Position numbers and translations under genes: made by a program. Shown here piece by piece: positions 1 to 8,237 of a stretch of 64,000 nucleotides of DNA. The notes under the pieces were generated by a model. It was not told the DNA's origin and made no database searches. It worked only from the letters and a program-made list of their open reading frames with translations. Each line of letters begins with the position of its first letter. The stretch's first letter is position 1. The stretch is from the NCBI RefSeq assembly GCF_003581425.1, contig NZ_QXTG01000002.1, positions 744,001-808,000 of the forward strand, in the 5' to 3' direction. Origin of the DNA: Amnibacterium setariae. Its GTDB lineage: Bacteria > Actinomycetota > Actinomycetes > Actinomycetales > Microbacteriaceae.

Positions 1-1
1 C

Positions 2-397
2 AGCGCGATCATCTACCGCAACCTGCTCGTGCCGAACGCCGAGCTCGGCCACATCGACATCGGTCCGCACCGCGACTACGAGAAGTACGCGTCCAACCTG
101 ATCCGCGAGAACAAGGAGCTCAGCTGGAAGCGCTGGGCCGAGCGGCTCCAGACCTACTACGCGACCCTCGAGAAGCTGTTCTCCCCCGACCTCTTCATCG
201 TCGGCGGCGGCGTCAGCAAGCACAGCGACGAGTTCCTGCCCCTCCTCGAGCTCGACACCCCGATCGTCCCGGCGACCCTCCGCAACAACGCCGGCATCCT
301 CGGCGCCGCCTCGCTCGCCGCGCACGGCTCCGGCGACCGGCCGAGCACCGGCGCCGAGCAGCTCGTCCGCGCCGCGAACGAGAACGCACCCGCCTGA
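2..397 (+). CDS. ppgK: Polyphosphate glucokinase, C-terminal part (5' end outside the window)
   Basis: The reading frame is open from the window edge to a TGA at 395-397, giving the last 131 residues of a ROK-family kinase. Motifs typical of actinobacterial polyphosphate/ATP glucokinases are visible: PNAELGHIDIG near the start, then LSWKRWAERLQTYYATLEKL, FSPDLFIVGGGVSK and a final LRNNAGILGAA. The family phosphorylates glucose to glucose 6-phosphate in the cytoplasm using polyphosphate or ATP. The phosphate-binding N-terminal part lies upstream and cannot be checked. The last 20 residues are a variable tail. A -10-like hexamer for the next gene (rnpB) begins only 9 nt after the stop. Confidence 0.9.
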   Translation, partial: SAIIYRNLLVPNAELGHIDIGPHRDYEKYASNLIRENKELSWKRWAERLQTYYATLEKLFSPDLFIVGGGVSKHSDEFLPLLELDTPIVPATLRNNAGILGAASLAAHGSGDRPSTGAEQLVRAANENAPA

Positions 398-417
398 CCG
401 GCCGGTAGGCTCGTCCG

Positions 418-800
418 CGGGAACGGGCCGGCAGACGGTCGCGTCGCCGCTCCGCGAGGAGCGGCGCCGAGGAACGTCCGGGCTCCGCAGAGCAGGGCGG
501 TGGGCAACACCCACCCGGGGAGACCCGAGAGCAAGTGCAACAGAGAGCAGACCGCCTCCGAGGACCTTCGGGGCCTCGGCGGTAAGGGTGAAACGGTGGT
601 GTAAGAGACCACCAGGGGCCCGTGCGAGCGGGCTCGCTGGGTAAACCTCGCCCGGAGCAAGGTCGAACAGGGACCGATTCGGCTGCTCGCCGATGGTCCC
701 GGGTGGACCGCTGGAGGGCCGTGGCAACACGTCCCCGAGACAGATGGCCGTCACCGGCGCCTCGGCGCCGGTACAGAACCCGGCGTATCGCCGGCCCGTT
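418..800 (+). ncRNA. rnpB: RNase P RNA, bacterial type A
   Basis: Conserved type A blocks are present in order: GAGGAACGTCCGGGCTCC near 468-485, CAGGGCGGTGGGCAACACCC near 493-512, AGGGTGAAACGGTGG near 585-599, and ACAGAACCCGGCGTAT near 774-789. The terminal P1 helix closes between GGGCCGG at 425-431 and CCGGCCC at 791-797, which fixes the ends to within a few bases. A -10-like TAGGCT lies at 406-411, putting the transcript start near 418. The RNA is the catalytic subunit that trims 5' leaders of precursor tRNAs. Exact ends are estimates. Confidence 0.95.
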
Positions 801-815
801 CTCCGCAGTGCTCAT

Positions 816-875
816 GGCTGCGCCGCCGCCTCTGCGGCGCAGCTGTGCGCTGCCGCAGCCCTGAACGGGCTGCGG
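816..875 (+). terminator. Two consecutive hairpins after rnpB
   Basis: Two GC-rich stem-loops follow the RNase P RNA. The first has CTGCGCCGC at 818-826 pairing with GCGGCGCAG at 834-842. The second has CCGCAGCCC at 853-861 pairing with GGGCTGCGG at 867-875 around a 5-nt loop. Neither has a T-tract, as is common in high-GC actinobacteria. They are the likely rnpB terminators. From 876 to 1010 I see nothing further. Confidence 0.55.
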
Positions 876-1010
876 GGTCGCGCCGGGTGGTGTCGTCCGT
901 CGACCGGGGTGCGCGGGGTCAGCCGTGCCCGGCCCAGTGCTTCAGCACGGTCGGCCGCGGCTGTGTCCGATGCCGGCTGCGCTCGGCGACTCCTCCGGGC
1001 GGTGCCTTCG

Positions 1011-1649
1011 TCAGCCGAGGAGGGCGATCACCAGGTTGACCGTCGTCGCGATCACCACCGCGCCCAGCAGGTAGGCGATCAGGGACTGACGCAGCACCAT
1101 CCGGCGGATCACGCCGTCGCTGATCGTCGTGTCCGACACCTGATACGTCATGCCGAGCGTGAACGCGACGTAGGCGAAGTCGAGGTACGCCGGCGGCTCC
1201 TGCTGGTTGAAGTCGATCCCGCCCGGCTTCCCCGAGTAGTAGGCCGCGGCGTAGCCGAGCGTGTAGACGGTGTGGATCGTCGTCCAGGAGGCGACGACGC
1301 TCAGCACCCCGAGCACGCCCGCCAGCAGGTCCTGGTGGTGGTTGCTCGCCACCATCAGCAGGGCGACGCCGACGAGGCTCGCGACCGCCGCGATGATGAG
1401 GACGAGGTGGGAGGTGCCCACCGTCGGGTCCTCCCGCGTGGCCCTGCGCCGCGTGGTCGCCGCGTCCATCGGGCCGATCGCGATCCACGTCCACGAGAGG
1501 TAGAGGACCGACCCGACCAGCCACGTCACCACCGGGCCGAACTGCCAGCCGAGCGGCACCGCGGCCAGCACGCCCGCCAGGAGCCCGAGCACGCCGGCGA
1601 CGACGAGCCGGCGGCCCGCCAGCCCGTGGGGGTCGCGGGAGGCGCTCAT
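1011..1649 (-). CDS. DUF1345 family membrane protein
   Basis: Predicted 212-residue integral membrane protein with roughly five hydrophobic segments: near residues 15-35, 38-58, 82-102, 108-132 and 190-211. The conserved stretch PPAYLDFAYVAFTLGMTYQV, followed by SDTTISDGVIRRMVLRQSLI, marks the DUF1345 family, whose function is unknown. The ATG at 1649 is the natural start, immediately before the hydrophobic N-terminal region. It is the last gene of a reverse-strand run after the coiled-coil gene, with only 10 nt between them, so co-transcription is likely. No catalytic residues are apparent. Confidence 0.85.
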   Translation of the reverse strand: MSASRDPHGLAGRRLVVAGVLGLLAGVLAAVPLGWQFGPVVTWLVGSVLYLSWTWIAIGPMDAATTRRRATREDPTVGTSHLVLIIAAVASLVGVALLMVASNHHQDLLAGVLGVLSVVASWTTIHTVYTLGYAAAYYSGKPGGIDFNQQEPPAYLDFAYVAFTLGMTYQVSDTTISDGVIRRMVLRQSLIAYLLGAVVIATTVNLVIALLG

Positions 1650-1659
1650 CGGACCCGCG

Positions 1660-2403
1660 TCAGGCGCGGTCGACGCGGACGAGGATGCAGTTGCTCTCCG
1701 GGTCGAGAACGATCGCGTCGGCGGGCGCGGAACGGACCGCGGCGAGGTCGGCGCCCGTCAGCGCCATGTTGCTGCCCTCGGACACCGCCCCGACCAGCCG
1801 GGCCGCGCCGACGCCGTAGCGCGTCCGCTGGCGGTCGTAGAGCTCCACCAGATCGGCCGGCAGCTCGGCCACCAGCGCTGCGCGGCGCGCCTCCGCGTCC
1901 GCGCGCTGCTCGACGAGCCCGGCGAGGGCGTCGTCCCGGTCGGTGCGCAGCGCGGCGATCCGCTCGTCGACCGCTGCCAGCGCGGTCCCCACCTCGGCCG
2001 CGGCCGCCTCGACGGTCTCGACCTGCTCCATGAGCAGGAGCTCGTCGTCCTCCAGCGCCTCGCGCCGGCGGCGGAGGGACGCGATCTCCTGCTCCAGCCC
2101 GTGCGCGTCCTTCGGCGAGCTCGTGGACGCGAGGCGCTGGTGGTCGCGCGCGAGGCGCTGCTCGACCGTCGTCACGTCGGACTCGACGCGGCCGATTCGC
2201 ACCCGCAGGTCCTCGAGCTCCCCGCGCCGGTCGGCGGCCGTGCGGCGGAGGGCGCTGCGCTGCCCCTCGGCGGCCGTGATGTCACCGGCCTGCTCGAGCC
2301 GACGGCGGTGCTGGGCGACACGGACGAGCTCGTCGTCGATGCGCTGCAGGTCGAGGAGCCGTGCCTGCACGGCTGGGGGCGCGGTGATGCCCGGGACGGT
2401 CAT
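1660..2403 (-). CDS. Coiled-coil protein of the C4 zinc-ribbon family with an eroded zinc ribbon
   Basis: 247 residues. Residues about 10-190 form a long antiparallel coiled coil (heptads rich in Leu, Arg and Glu, including EQEIASLRRRREALEDDELL), as in the bacterial family usually annotated as zinc-ribbon domain-containing protein. The C-terminal region (GAARLVGAVSEGSNMALT to NCILVRV) aligns by eye with that ribbon, but only one cysteine remains where two Cys pairs are usual. Zinc binding is therefore unlikely. The ATG at 2401-2403 overlaps the upstream TGA (ATGA) and has a GGAGGG Shine-Dalgarno, indicating translational coupling to the large membrane protein. Cellular role is not established. 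Confidence 0.85.
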   Translation of the reverse strand: MTVPGITAPPAVQARLLDLQRIDDELVRVAQHRRRLEQAGDITAAEGQRSALRRTAADRRGELEDLRVRIGRVESDVTTVEQRLARDHQRLASTSSPKDAHGLEQEIASLRRRREALEDDELLLMEQVETVEAAAAEVGTALAAVDERIAALRTDRDDALAGLVEQRADAEARRAALVAELPADLVELYDRQRTRYGVGAARLVGAVSEGSNMALTGADLAAVRSAPADAIVLDPESNCILVRVDRA

Positions 2404-5138
2404 CCCTCCACCGTATCGGCGGGACCGGGGGCGGGCCGGGCGACCCCGTGCCCGGACCGGCCCGCGGCGAGGCCGGCGACCGCGCCGAGGACGAGCGCGA
2501 CGAGGAGGCCGACGCCCGGGCCGCCCCGCAGCCCGGCTCCGGTCAGCCCGAGCGCCCCGAGCACCGGGCTGGTGGCACCGGGGACGAGCCCGTCGGACAG
2601 CAGCCAGCCGAGCAGGACCGCGACGCCGAGCACGGCGGCCGCGACCGCGGGCCGGCGGACGCGCGGGCCGACCGCGAGGAGGCCCGCCCAGGCCGCGACC
2701 GGGACGCCGAGGATCCCCGCCACCGCGAGCACCGCGCCCGTGGCGTCGACGCCGGAGGCGAGCACGCCGAGCGCGACGGCCAGGGCGAGCAGGCCCGCCG
2801 CGACCGCGCCGAGGCGGACCGGACGCCCCGCGCCGAGCAGGCGGGCAGCGGAGGCCCCGGCCGAGCGCAGCAGCAGGGCCGGGAGGGTGACGGAGGAGCC
2901 GAGCAGGATCACCAGCATCGGCGCCGCGAGCACGCTCGCGGAGGCGTCGGAGAGCGCGCCCGCGAAGTCGTCGACCGGGTCGCCCCCGCCCGTGAGGCGC
3001 GCGGCGATCAGCGTCGCCGCGCCGAGGAGGAGCGCGCCGCACACCGCGGCGACGACGCCGGCGACCGCGGTGGAGACCGGGTTCGCGAGGTCGGTGCGCC
3101 AGCGGGCGACGTCCGCGCCGCACAGCACGAGGACGAGCCCCACGCCGACGAGGCTCGCGACGCCACCGGCGACCGCGCCGCCGGGCGTCGCGGCGACGGC
3201 CGCGCCGCCGTTCGGCGCGAGCACCAGGGCGACGAGCACGGTGCCGATCGTGCCGAGCACCGCGGCCACGAGGGTCAGCACGGCGGTGGCGCGCAGCGGC
3301 AGGGCCGCGCAGAGCAGGGCGAGCAGCGCGACCGCGGTGCTGCCGAGCAGCGCGGCGTTCGAGGAGCCGAGCCCGAGGGCGCCGGTCCGGTCCGCCCACG
3401 CGCCGGCCACGGCGCCGGCGAGCAGCACCACGGCGGCGGCGGCGCCGATCCGGGCGACCAGCAGCACGACCGCCGCCGCCCGGCCCACGACGGGGCCGAG
3501 GACCGACGACTCCTGCATCGCGGCGTCGTCCGCGACGGACGCGGACCAGACGCCGCTGCGCACGATCGCGGGCACGGCGAGCAGCGCCCCGAGGAGGCCG
3601 ACGGCCGCGGAGCCGGCGCCTCCGCCCGCTGCGGCGACCGCGAAGGCGAGCACGAGGGCGAAGGGCGAGGCGAAGGCGCCGAACCAGCGGCCGACGATCG
3701 CGGCGGCCCCGGTACCGGTCGGCGACGGCGGCACGGTCGGCAGCTGCAGGATCGCGGTGCGGACCCGTTCGATCAGGACCGGCGCGGTGCGCGGTCGCGG
3801 CTCGACCTGCGGGAGGTCGACGGCGCCCGTCGTCGCGGCGCTCACCTGCGGGTGGTCGACCGCGACCTCGTCGATGCCCTCGTCGTCGACGTCGGCGCCC
3901 GGCGAGCGGAACGCCTCGACGGGAGCGGTCGGGAGGGGCGCGGGCTCGAGCGCGGCGAACAGCGCCCCGTCCTGCGGACCCGTGACGAAGGGATCGTGCG
4001 GCCCCGTGGTGAACGCGTCGTACGGGCCCGTCGTGAACCCGTCCTGCTGCCACACGGGCGCGACCTCGTCCGTCTCCGACCAGGCGAGCGCGGTCGGCCG
4101 GGAGACCGGCGCGGTGTCGCCGGGCAGCGCGTCCGGCGGTCCGTCGGCGCGGCGGCGCCCGGACCGGCGCCGCTGCGGCGCCGCGTCCTCGGGGTCCGGC
4201 ACGGGCAGCGCGTGGGCGCCCCGGTGCGTCGCGGGGTCCGCGGGCACGTCCGGTGCGGCGTCGACGGGCTCGGGCTCGGGCTCGACCCGCGGCGCGGCCG
4301 GGAGCGCGGTGCCGCCGGTCTGGACGGGGATCGCGACGGTGGGCAGGTCGGGGTCGCCGCCGGTGGGCACGACCTCGTCGTCCTGCTCCCACGGCGCTCG
4401 CGGGCGGCCGATCGCGCGGAGCGACTGCTCCCACTCCTCGTAGAGGCCGTCGGGCAGCCCGGCGGGGTCGCTGTGCCGGGGCGCGGTCGGCAGCGGGCCG
4501 GTCTGCGGCTCCGGCTCGACGACGGGCGCGGCGTGCCGCGCGTGCGGCGCCGTCGTCGGCAGGACGCCGACGGGGCCGGTGGCGTCGCTGATGATCGCGT
4601 CGAGCAGGCTCGCGGTCGCCTCGGGCAGCACCACCGGCCCGGTCGGCAGCACGCGGTCGAGCGGCTCGACCGGCGGCGCCTCGACCGCGCTGGGCGGCGG
4701 GCGGAAGCCGGAGCGGCGCTTCACGGGCAGGTCGTCGGCGGTCGGCAGCGGCGTCGGCTGCAGCACGGGCTCCGGCGGCTCGCGGCGAGCGGCGGGGCGG
4801 TCCCCGCGGCGGAAGGACTCGGGCGCCGGCTCGCCGCGCAGGTCGGGCGCCGCGCGCCGGATCGCGCGCTCGACCTCGGCCGCGCGGCGCGCGAAGGCGC
4901 TCTCCCGCGCCGCCTCGTCGGGCTCCGCCTCGGGCTGCGGCGCCGCCGTCGCGTCGATGCTCGGCACCGCCAGCGGGACGATCGGAGCCGCGTCCGCGGG
5001 CGCCGGCCGGGGCACCGTCGGGACGCTGCCCGTGGCGTAGCGCTCGAGCTCGGCGGCGAGGACCTCGGCGAGCTCGTCGTCGTCGTGGACGTCCTCACCG
5101 GCCGTCGCGGCACGCGTGTCCGACCGGTCGTCCGCCAT
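2400..5138 (-). CDS. Large protein with disordered LPT-rich N-terminal half and polytopic membrane C-terminal half
   Basis: 912 residues in two halves. Residues 1 to about 485 are hydrophilic, Pro/Glu/Asp-rich and probably disordered, with at least seven LPT motifs (LPTADD, LPTGPV, LPTTAP, PLPTAP, LPTVAI, LPTVPP) and a TTGP/VTGP repeat near residues 370-395. Residues about 495-912 are very rich in Ala, Val, Leu and Gly and contain about ten to twelve hydrophobic segments, as in a transporter or channel. I recognise no family. Start choice: ATG at 5138 lies 7 nt after a -10-like TAGCAT (5146-5151, reverse strand), a leaderless geometry. The stop overlaps the next gene's start. Confidence 0.75.
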   Translation of the reverse strand: MADDRSDTRAATAGEDVHDDDELAEVLAAELERYATGSVPTVPRPAPADAAPIVPLAVPSIDATAAPQPEAEPDEAARESAFARRAAEVERAIRRAAPDLRGEPAPESFRRGDRPAARREPPEPVLQPTPLPTADDLPVKRRSGFRPPPSAVEAPPVEPLDRVLPTGPVVLPEATASLLDAIISDATGPVGVLPTTAPHARHAAPVVEPEPQTGPLPTAPRHSDPAGLPDGLYEEWEQSLRAIGRPRAPWEQDDEVVPTGGDPDLPTVAIPVQTGGTALPAAPRVEPEPEPVDAAPDVPADPATHRGAHALPVPDPEDAAPQRRRSGRRRADGPPDALPGDTAPVSRPTALAWSETDEVAPVWQQDGFTTGPYDAFTTGPHDPFVTGPQDGALFAALEPAPLPTAPVEAFRSPGADVDDEGIDEVAVDHPQVSAATTGAVDLPQVEPRPRTAPVLIERVRTAILQLPTVPPSPTGTGAAAIVGRWFGAFASPFALVLAFAVAAAGGGAGSAAVGLLGALLAVPAIVRSGVWSASVADDAAMQESSVLGPVVGRAAAVVLLVARIGAAAAVVLLAGAVAGAWADRTGALGLGSSNAALLGSTAVALLALLCAALPLRATAVLTLVAAVLGTIGTVLVALVLAPNGGAAVAATPGGAVAGGVASLVGVGLVLVLCGADVARWRTDLANPVSTAVAGVVAAVCGALLLGAATLIAARLTGGGDPVDDFAGALSDASASVLAAPMLVILLGSSVTLPALLLRSAGASAARLLGAGRPVRLGAVAAGLLALAVALGVLASGVDATGAVLAVAGILGVPVAAWAGLLAVGPRVRRPAVAAAVLGVAVLLGWLLSDGLVPGATSPVLGALGLTGAGLRGGPGVGLLVALVLGAVAGLAAGRSGHGVARPAPGPADTVEG

Positions 5139-5209
5139 GCCGACGATGCTAGCGACGGGTCGTCGGCCGCCCCGGTCGCCGCCCGGCGTGTGCGGGCGCG
5201 TCGTGCACC

Positions 5210-5279
5210 GCTCGTGCGACGCGGAGCGGCTCGTGCGACGGCGCGCGCCGTCGCAGCAGCCGCGGGGCGTCGCACGAGC
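5210..5279. repeat. Nested inverted and direct repeats upstream of tRNA-Val
   Basis: The 10-mer CTCGTGCGAC occurs at 5211-5220 and 5230-5239 and its complement GTCGCACGAG at 5269-5278. Between them is a perfect 20-bp palindrome at 5235-5254 (arms GCGACGGCGC / GCGCCGTCGC). Alternative stem-loops are possible. It sits between the start of the 5138 gene and the tRNA-Val 3' end, so it could terminate the tRNA transcript or bind a regulator. No T-tract is present. Confidence 0.6.
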
Positions 5280-5303
5280 GCCGTGCGGCCCGGAGGACCG
5301 CGG

Positions 5304-5376
5304 TGGGCCCTGCCGGGTTCGAACCGACGACATCCACGGTGTAAACGTGGCGCTCTACCAGCTGAGCTAAAGGCCC
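5304..5376 (-). tRNA. tRNA-Val, anticodon TAC
   Basis: Reading the reverse strand, a full cloverleaf forms. Acceptor GGGCCTT pairs with AGGGCCC, the D-arm contains AGCTCAGCTGGTAGAGC, and the anticodon arm CCACG-TTTACAC-CGTGG gives anticodon TAC (valine). The T-arm contains GGTTCGAACC and the discriminator base is A. Total 73 nt. CCA is not encoded; CCG follows. Confidence 0.95.
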
Positions 5377-5414
5377 TGGCGGCGGTCAGCGTAGCGCTGC
5401 GGGTCCGCCGCGAA

Positions 5415-5457
5415 GGAGCGTCGCGCGAGCGGACGCTCCGCCCCCGCGGACTAGCAT
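5415..5457 (+). promoter_or_regulatory. aceE promoter region with upstream hairpin
   Basis: An inverted repeat (GGAGCGTC at 5415-5422 and GACGCTCC at 5432-5439) precedes a -10-like TAGCAT at 5452-5457. The predicted transcript start near 5464 gives a leader of about 34 nt containing AGGAAGTGAG, a possible Shine-Dalgarno, before the GTG at 5498. The inverted repeat occupies the -35 region and may be an operator. Confidence 0.45.
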
Positions 5458-5497
5458 CGGAAGCCGCTCATCCTCGACCAGGAAGTGAGAGCGCACG

Positions 5498-8224
5498 GTG
5501 GCGGTCAACGATCAGAATCCCTACCTCGCAGGCACCCTCGACCGTGATCCGGCCGAGACCGCCGAGTGGGTGGAGTCCCTCGACACCCTCGTCAGCAGGC
5601 TCGGCCACGAGCGCGCCCGCGAGATCATGCTCAGCCTGCTGAGCCGGTCGCAGGAGCTGCACCTCGGCATCCCGATGGTGCCCACGACGGACTACATCAA
5701 CACCATCGCGCCGGAGGACGAGCCCGCCTTCCCCGGCGACGAGGAGATCGAGCGCCGGTACCGCGCGTGGATCCGGTGGAACGCCGCGATCACGGTGCAC
5801 CGCGCGCAGCGCCCCGGCATCGCGGTCGGCGGCCACATCTCCACCTACGCGTCGTCCGCGGCGCTGTACGAGGTCGGCTACAACCACTTCTTCCGCGGCC
5901 CCGACTTCCCGGGCGGCGGCGACCAGGTCTTCTTCCAGGGGCATGCGTCCCCCGGCATGTACGCCCGCGCCTTCCTCGAGGGCCGCCTCTCCGAGCAGGA
6001 CCTCGACGGGTTCCGCCAGGAGAAGTCCCGCGCCCCGCACGGCCTCTCCTCCTACCCGCACCCGCGGCTCATGCCGGACTTCTGGCAGTTCCCGACGGTG
6101 TCGATGGGCATCGGCCCGATCAACGCGATCTACCAGGCGCAGGTCGGCAAGTACCTCACGAACCGCGGCCTCAAGGACGCGTCCGAGAGCCACGTGTGGG
6201 CGTTCCTCGGCGACGGCGAGATGGACGAGGTCGAGAGCCGCGGCCAGCTGCAGGTCGCGGCGAACGAGGGCCTCGACAACCTGACGTTCGTCATCAACTG
6301 CAACCTGCAGCGCCTCGACGGCCCGGTCCGCGGCAACGGCAAGATCATCCAGGAGCTCGAGAGCTTCTTCCGCGGCGCCGGCTGGAACGTCATCAAGGTC
6401 GTGTGGGGCCGCGAGTGGGACGACCTGCTCGCCCGGGACACCGAGGGCGCGCTGCTGCGCCTCATGAACAGCACGCCCGACGGCGACTTCCAGACGTTCA
6501 AGGCGGAGAGCGGCGCGTACGTCCGCGAGAACTTCTTCGGTCGCGACCCGCGCGCCCTGAAGCTCGTCGAGGACTACACCGACGACCAGATCTGGAACCT
6601 GAAGCGCGGCGGCCACGACTACCGCAAGGTCTTCGCCGCGTACCAGGCCGCCCTCGAGCACAAGGGCCAGCCGACGGTCATCCTCGCGAAGACCATCAAG
6701 GGCTACGGCCTCGGGCCGAACTTCGCGGGCCGCAACGCGACCCACCAGATGAAGAAGCTCACGCTCGACAACCTCAAGCAGTTCCGCGACGAGCTCCGCA
6801 TCCCGATCACGGACGCGCAGCTCGAGGAGAACCCCTACCTGCCGCCGTACTACCACCCGGGGCAGGACGACGAGGCCGTGCAGTACCTGCAGGAGCGCCG
6901 CCGCGCCCTCGGCGGGTACGTGCCGCAGCGCCGGGTCGACCACGCGCCGGTGCCGCTGCCCGACGCGAAGGCGTACCAGGTCGTCAAGAAGGGCTCCGGC
7001 ACGCAGCCGGTCGCCACGACGATGGCGTTCGTCCGCCTGCTGAAGGACCTGGTGCGCGCCAAGGACTTCGGCGCCCGCGTCGTGCCGATCATCCCCGACG
7101 AGGCCCGCACGTTCGGCATCGACGCCTTCTTCCCGACGGCGAAGATCTACAACCCGCGCGGCCAGCACTACACGTCGGTCGACCGCGAGCTGCTCCTCGC
7201 CTACAAGGAGAGCCCGCAGGGCCAGATCGTCCACGTCGGCATCAACGAGGCGGGCGCGCTCGCCGCGTTCACCGCCATCGGGACGTCGTACGCGACGCAC
7301 GGCGAGCCGCTCATCCCGGTCTACGTCTTCTACTCGATGTTCGGCTTCCAGCGCACGGGCGACGCCCTGTGGGCGGCCGGCGACCAGATGACGCGCGGCT
7401 TCCTGATCGGCGCCACCGCGGGCCGCACCACGCTGACCGGCGAGGGCCTGCAGCACGCCGACGGGCACTCGCTCGTGCTCGCCGAGACGAACCCGGCCGT
7501 CGTCGCCTACGACCCGGCGTACGGGTACGAGATCGGCCACATCGTGGCCGCGGGCCTCGACCGCATGTACGGCGGCAACCACCCGGACCCGAACGTCATG
7601 TACTACCTGACGGTGTACAACGAGCCGATGCCGCAGCCGGCCGAGCCCGAGGGGCTCGACGTCGACGGCGTCGTCAAGGGCATCTACCGCCTGCACCGCT
7701 CGGAGGCGCAGGGGCCCCGGGTCCAGCTGCTCGCCTCCGGCGTCGGCGTGCCGTGGATCCTCGAGGCGCAGGAGCTGCTCGAGAAGGACTGGGGCGTCTC
7801 CGCGGACGTGTGGAGCGTCACCTCGTGGAGCGAGCTGCGCCGCGACGGCCTCCGCGCCGAGCAGGACGCGTTCCTCGAGCCGAACGCCGACCGGCGCACG
7901 CCGTTCGTGACGCAGCAGCTCGAGGGCACCGAGGGCCCGGTCCTCGCCGTCGGCGACTGGTCGCACGCCGTGCCGGACCAGATCCGCCAGTTCGTGCCGC
8001 GCACCTACATCACGCTCGGCGCCGACGACTTCGGGTTCTCGGACACCCGCGCCGCGGCGCGCCGGTTCTTCCACATCGACGGCCCGTCCGTCGTGGTGCG
8101 GGCGCTCGAGGCGCTCGCCGAGGAGGGCAAGGTCGACCCCTACGCCCCGGCGCAGGCGATCGAGCGCTACAAGCTGCACGACGTGAACGCGGGCACGAGC
8201 GGCGCGGCCGGCGGCGAGAGCTAG
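5498..8224 (+). CDS. aceE: Pyruvate dehydrogenase E1 component, homodimeric type
   Basis: 908 residues, the usual length for the homodimeric E1 that decarboxylates pyruvate with thiamine diphosphate and reductively acetylates the lipoyl group of E2 to feed acetyl-CoA production. The ThDP-binding motif GDGEMDE (near residue 238) runs through to [14 protein letters not shown] (near 266-279). The family markers [20 protein letters not shown] and [17 protein letters not shown] are also present. Start is GTG. The order aceE, PucR-type gene, fabD is conserved in actinobacteria including mycobacteria, and places acetyl-CoA supply directly ahead of fatty acid synthesis. It ends 13 nt before the regulator gene, so the two are probably co-transcribed. 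Confidence 0.97.
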   Translation: MAVNDQNPYLAGTLDRDPAETAEWVESLDTLVSRLGHERAREIMLSLLSRSQELHLGIPMVPTTDYINTIAPEDEPAFPGDEEIERRYRAWIRWNAAITVHRAQRPGIAVGGHISTYASSAALYEVGYNHFFRGPDFPGGGDQVFFQGHASPGMYARAFLEGRLSEQDLDGFRQEKSRAPHGLSSYPHPRLMPDFWQFPTVSMGIGPINAIYQAQVGKYLTNRGLKDASESHVWAFLGDGEMDEVESRGQLQVAANEGLDNLTFVINCNLQRLDGPVRGNGKIIQELESFFRGAGWNVIKVVWGREWDDLLARDTEGALLRLMNSTPDGDFQTFKAESGAYVRENFFGRDPRALKLVEDYTDDQIWNLKRGGHDYRKVFAAYQAALEHKGQPTVILAKTIKGYGLGPNFAGRNATHQMKKLTLDNLKQFRDELRIPITDAQLEENPYLPPYYHPGQDDEAVQYLQERRRALGGYVPQRRVDHAPVPLPDAKAYQVVKKGSGTQPVATTMAFVRLLKDLVRAKDFGARVVPIIPDEARTFGIDAFFPTAKIYNPRGQHYTSVDRELLLAYKESPQGQIVHVGINEAGALAAFTAIGTSYATHGEPLIPVYVFYSMFGFQRTGDALWAAGDQMTRGFLIGATAGRTTLTGEGLQHADGHSLVLAETNPAVVAYDPAYGYEIGHIVAAGLDRMYGGNHPDPNVMYYLTVYNEPMPQPAEPEGLDVDGVVKGIYRLHRSEAQGPRVQLLASGVGVPWILEAQELLEKDWGVSADVWSVTSWSELRRDGLRAEQDAFLEPNADRRTPFVTQQLEGTEGPVLAVGDWSHAVPDQIRQFVPRTYITLGADDFGFSDTRAAARRFFHIDGPSVVVRALEALAEEGKVDPYAPAQAIERYKLHDVNAGTSGAAGGES

Positions 8225-8237
8225 CCGGAACCGCGAG

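Noticed and set aside
622-2033. Long open frames across rnpB and antisense to the DUF1345 gene
   Set aside because: They are Arg/Pro/Ala-rich translations typical of high-GC shadow frames, overlap a clear RNA gene, and carry no domain or ribosome site.
2448-5642. A 1064-codon open frame antisense to the large membrane protein
   Set aside because: Its composition is Arg/Gly/Glu-rich without motifs and it runs through the tRNA-Val gene; the reverse frame has a leaderless promoter, hydrophobic helices and an ATGA junction.
5468-8179. A 903-codon open frame antisense to aceE
   Set aside because: It is the complement of a gene with full E1 motifs; its Val/Asp/Arg-rich repetitive sequence reflects codon-position GC bias.
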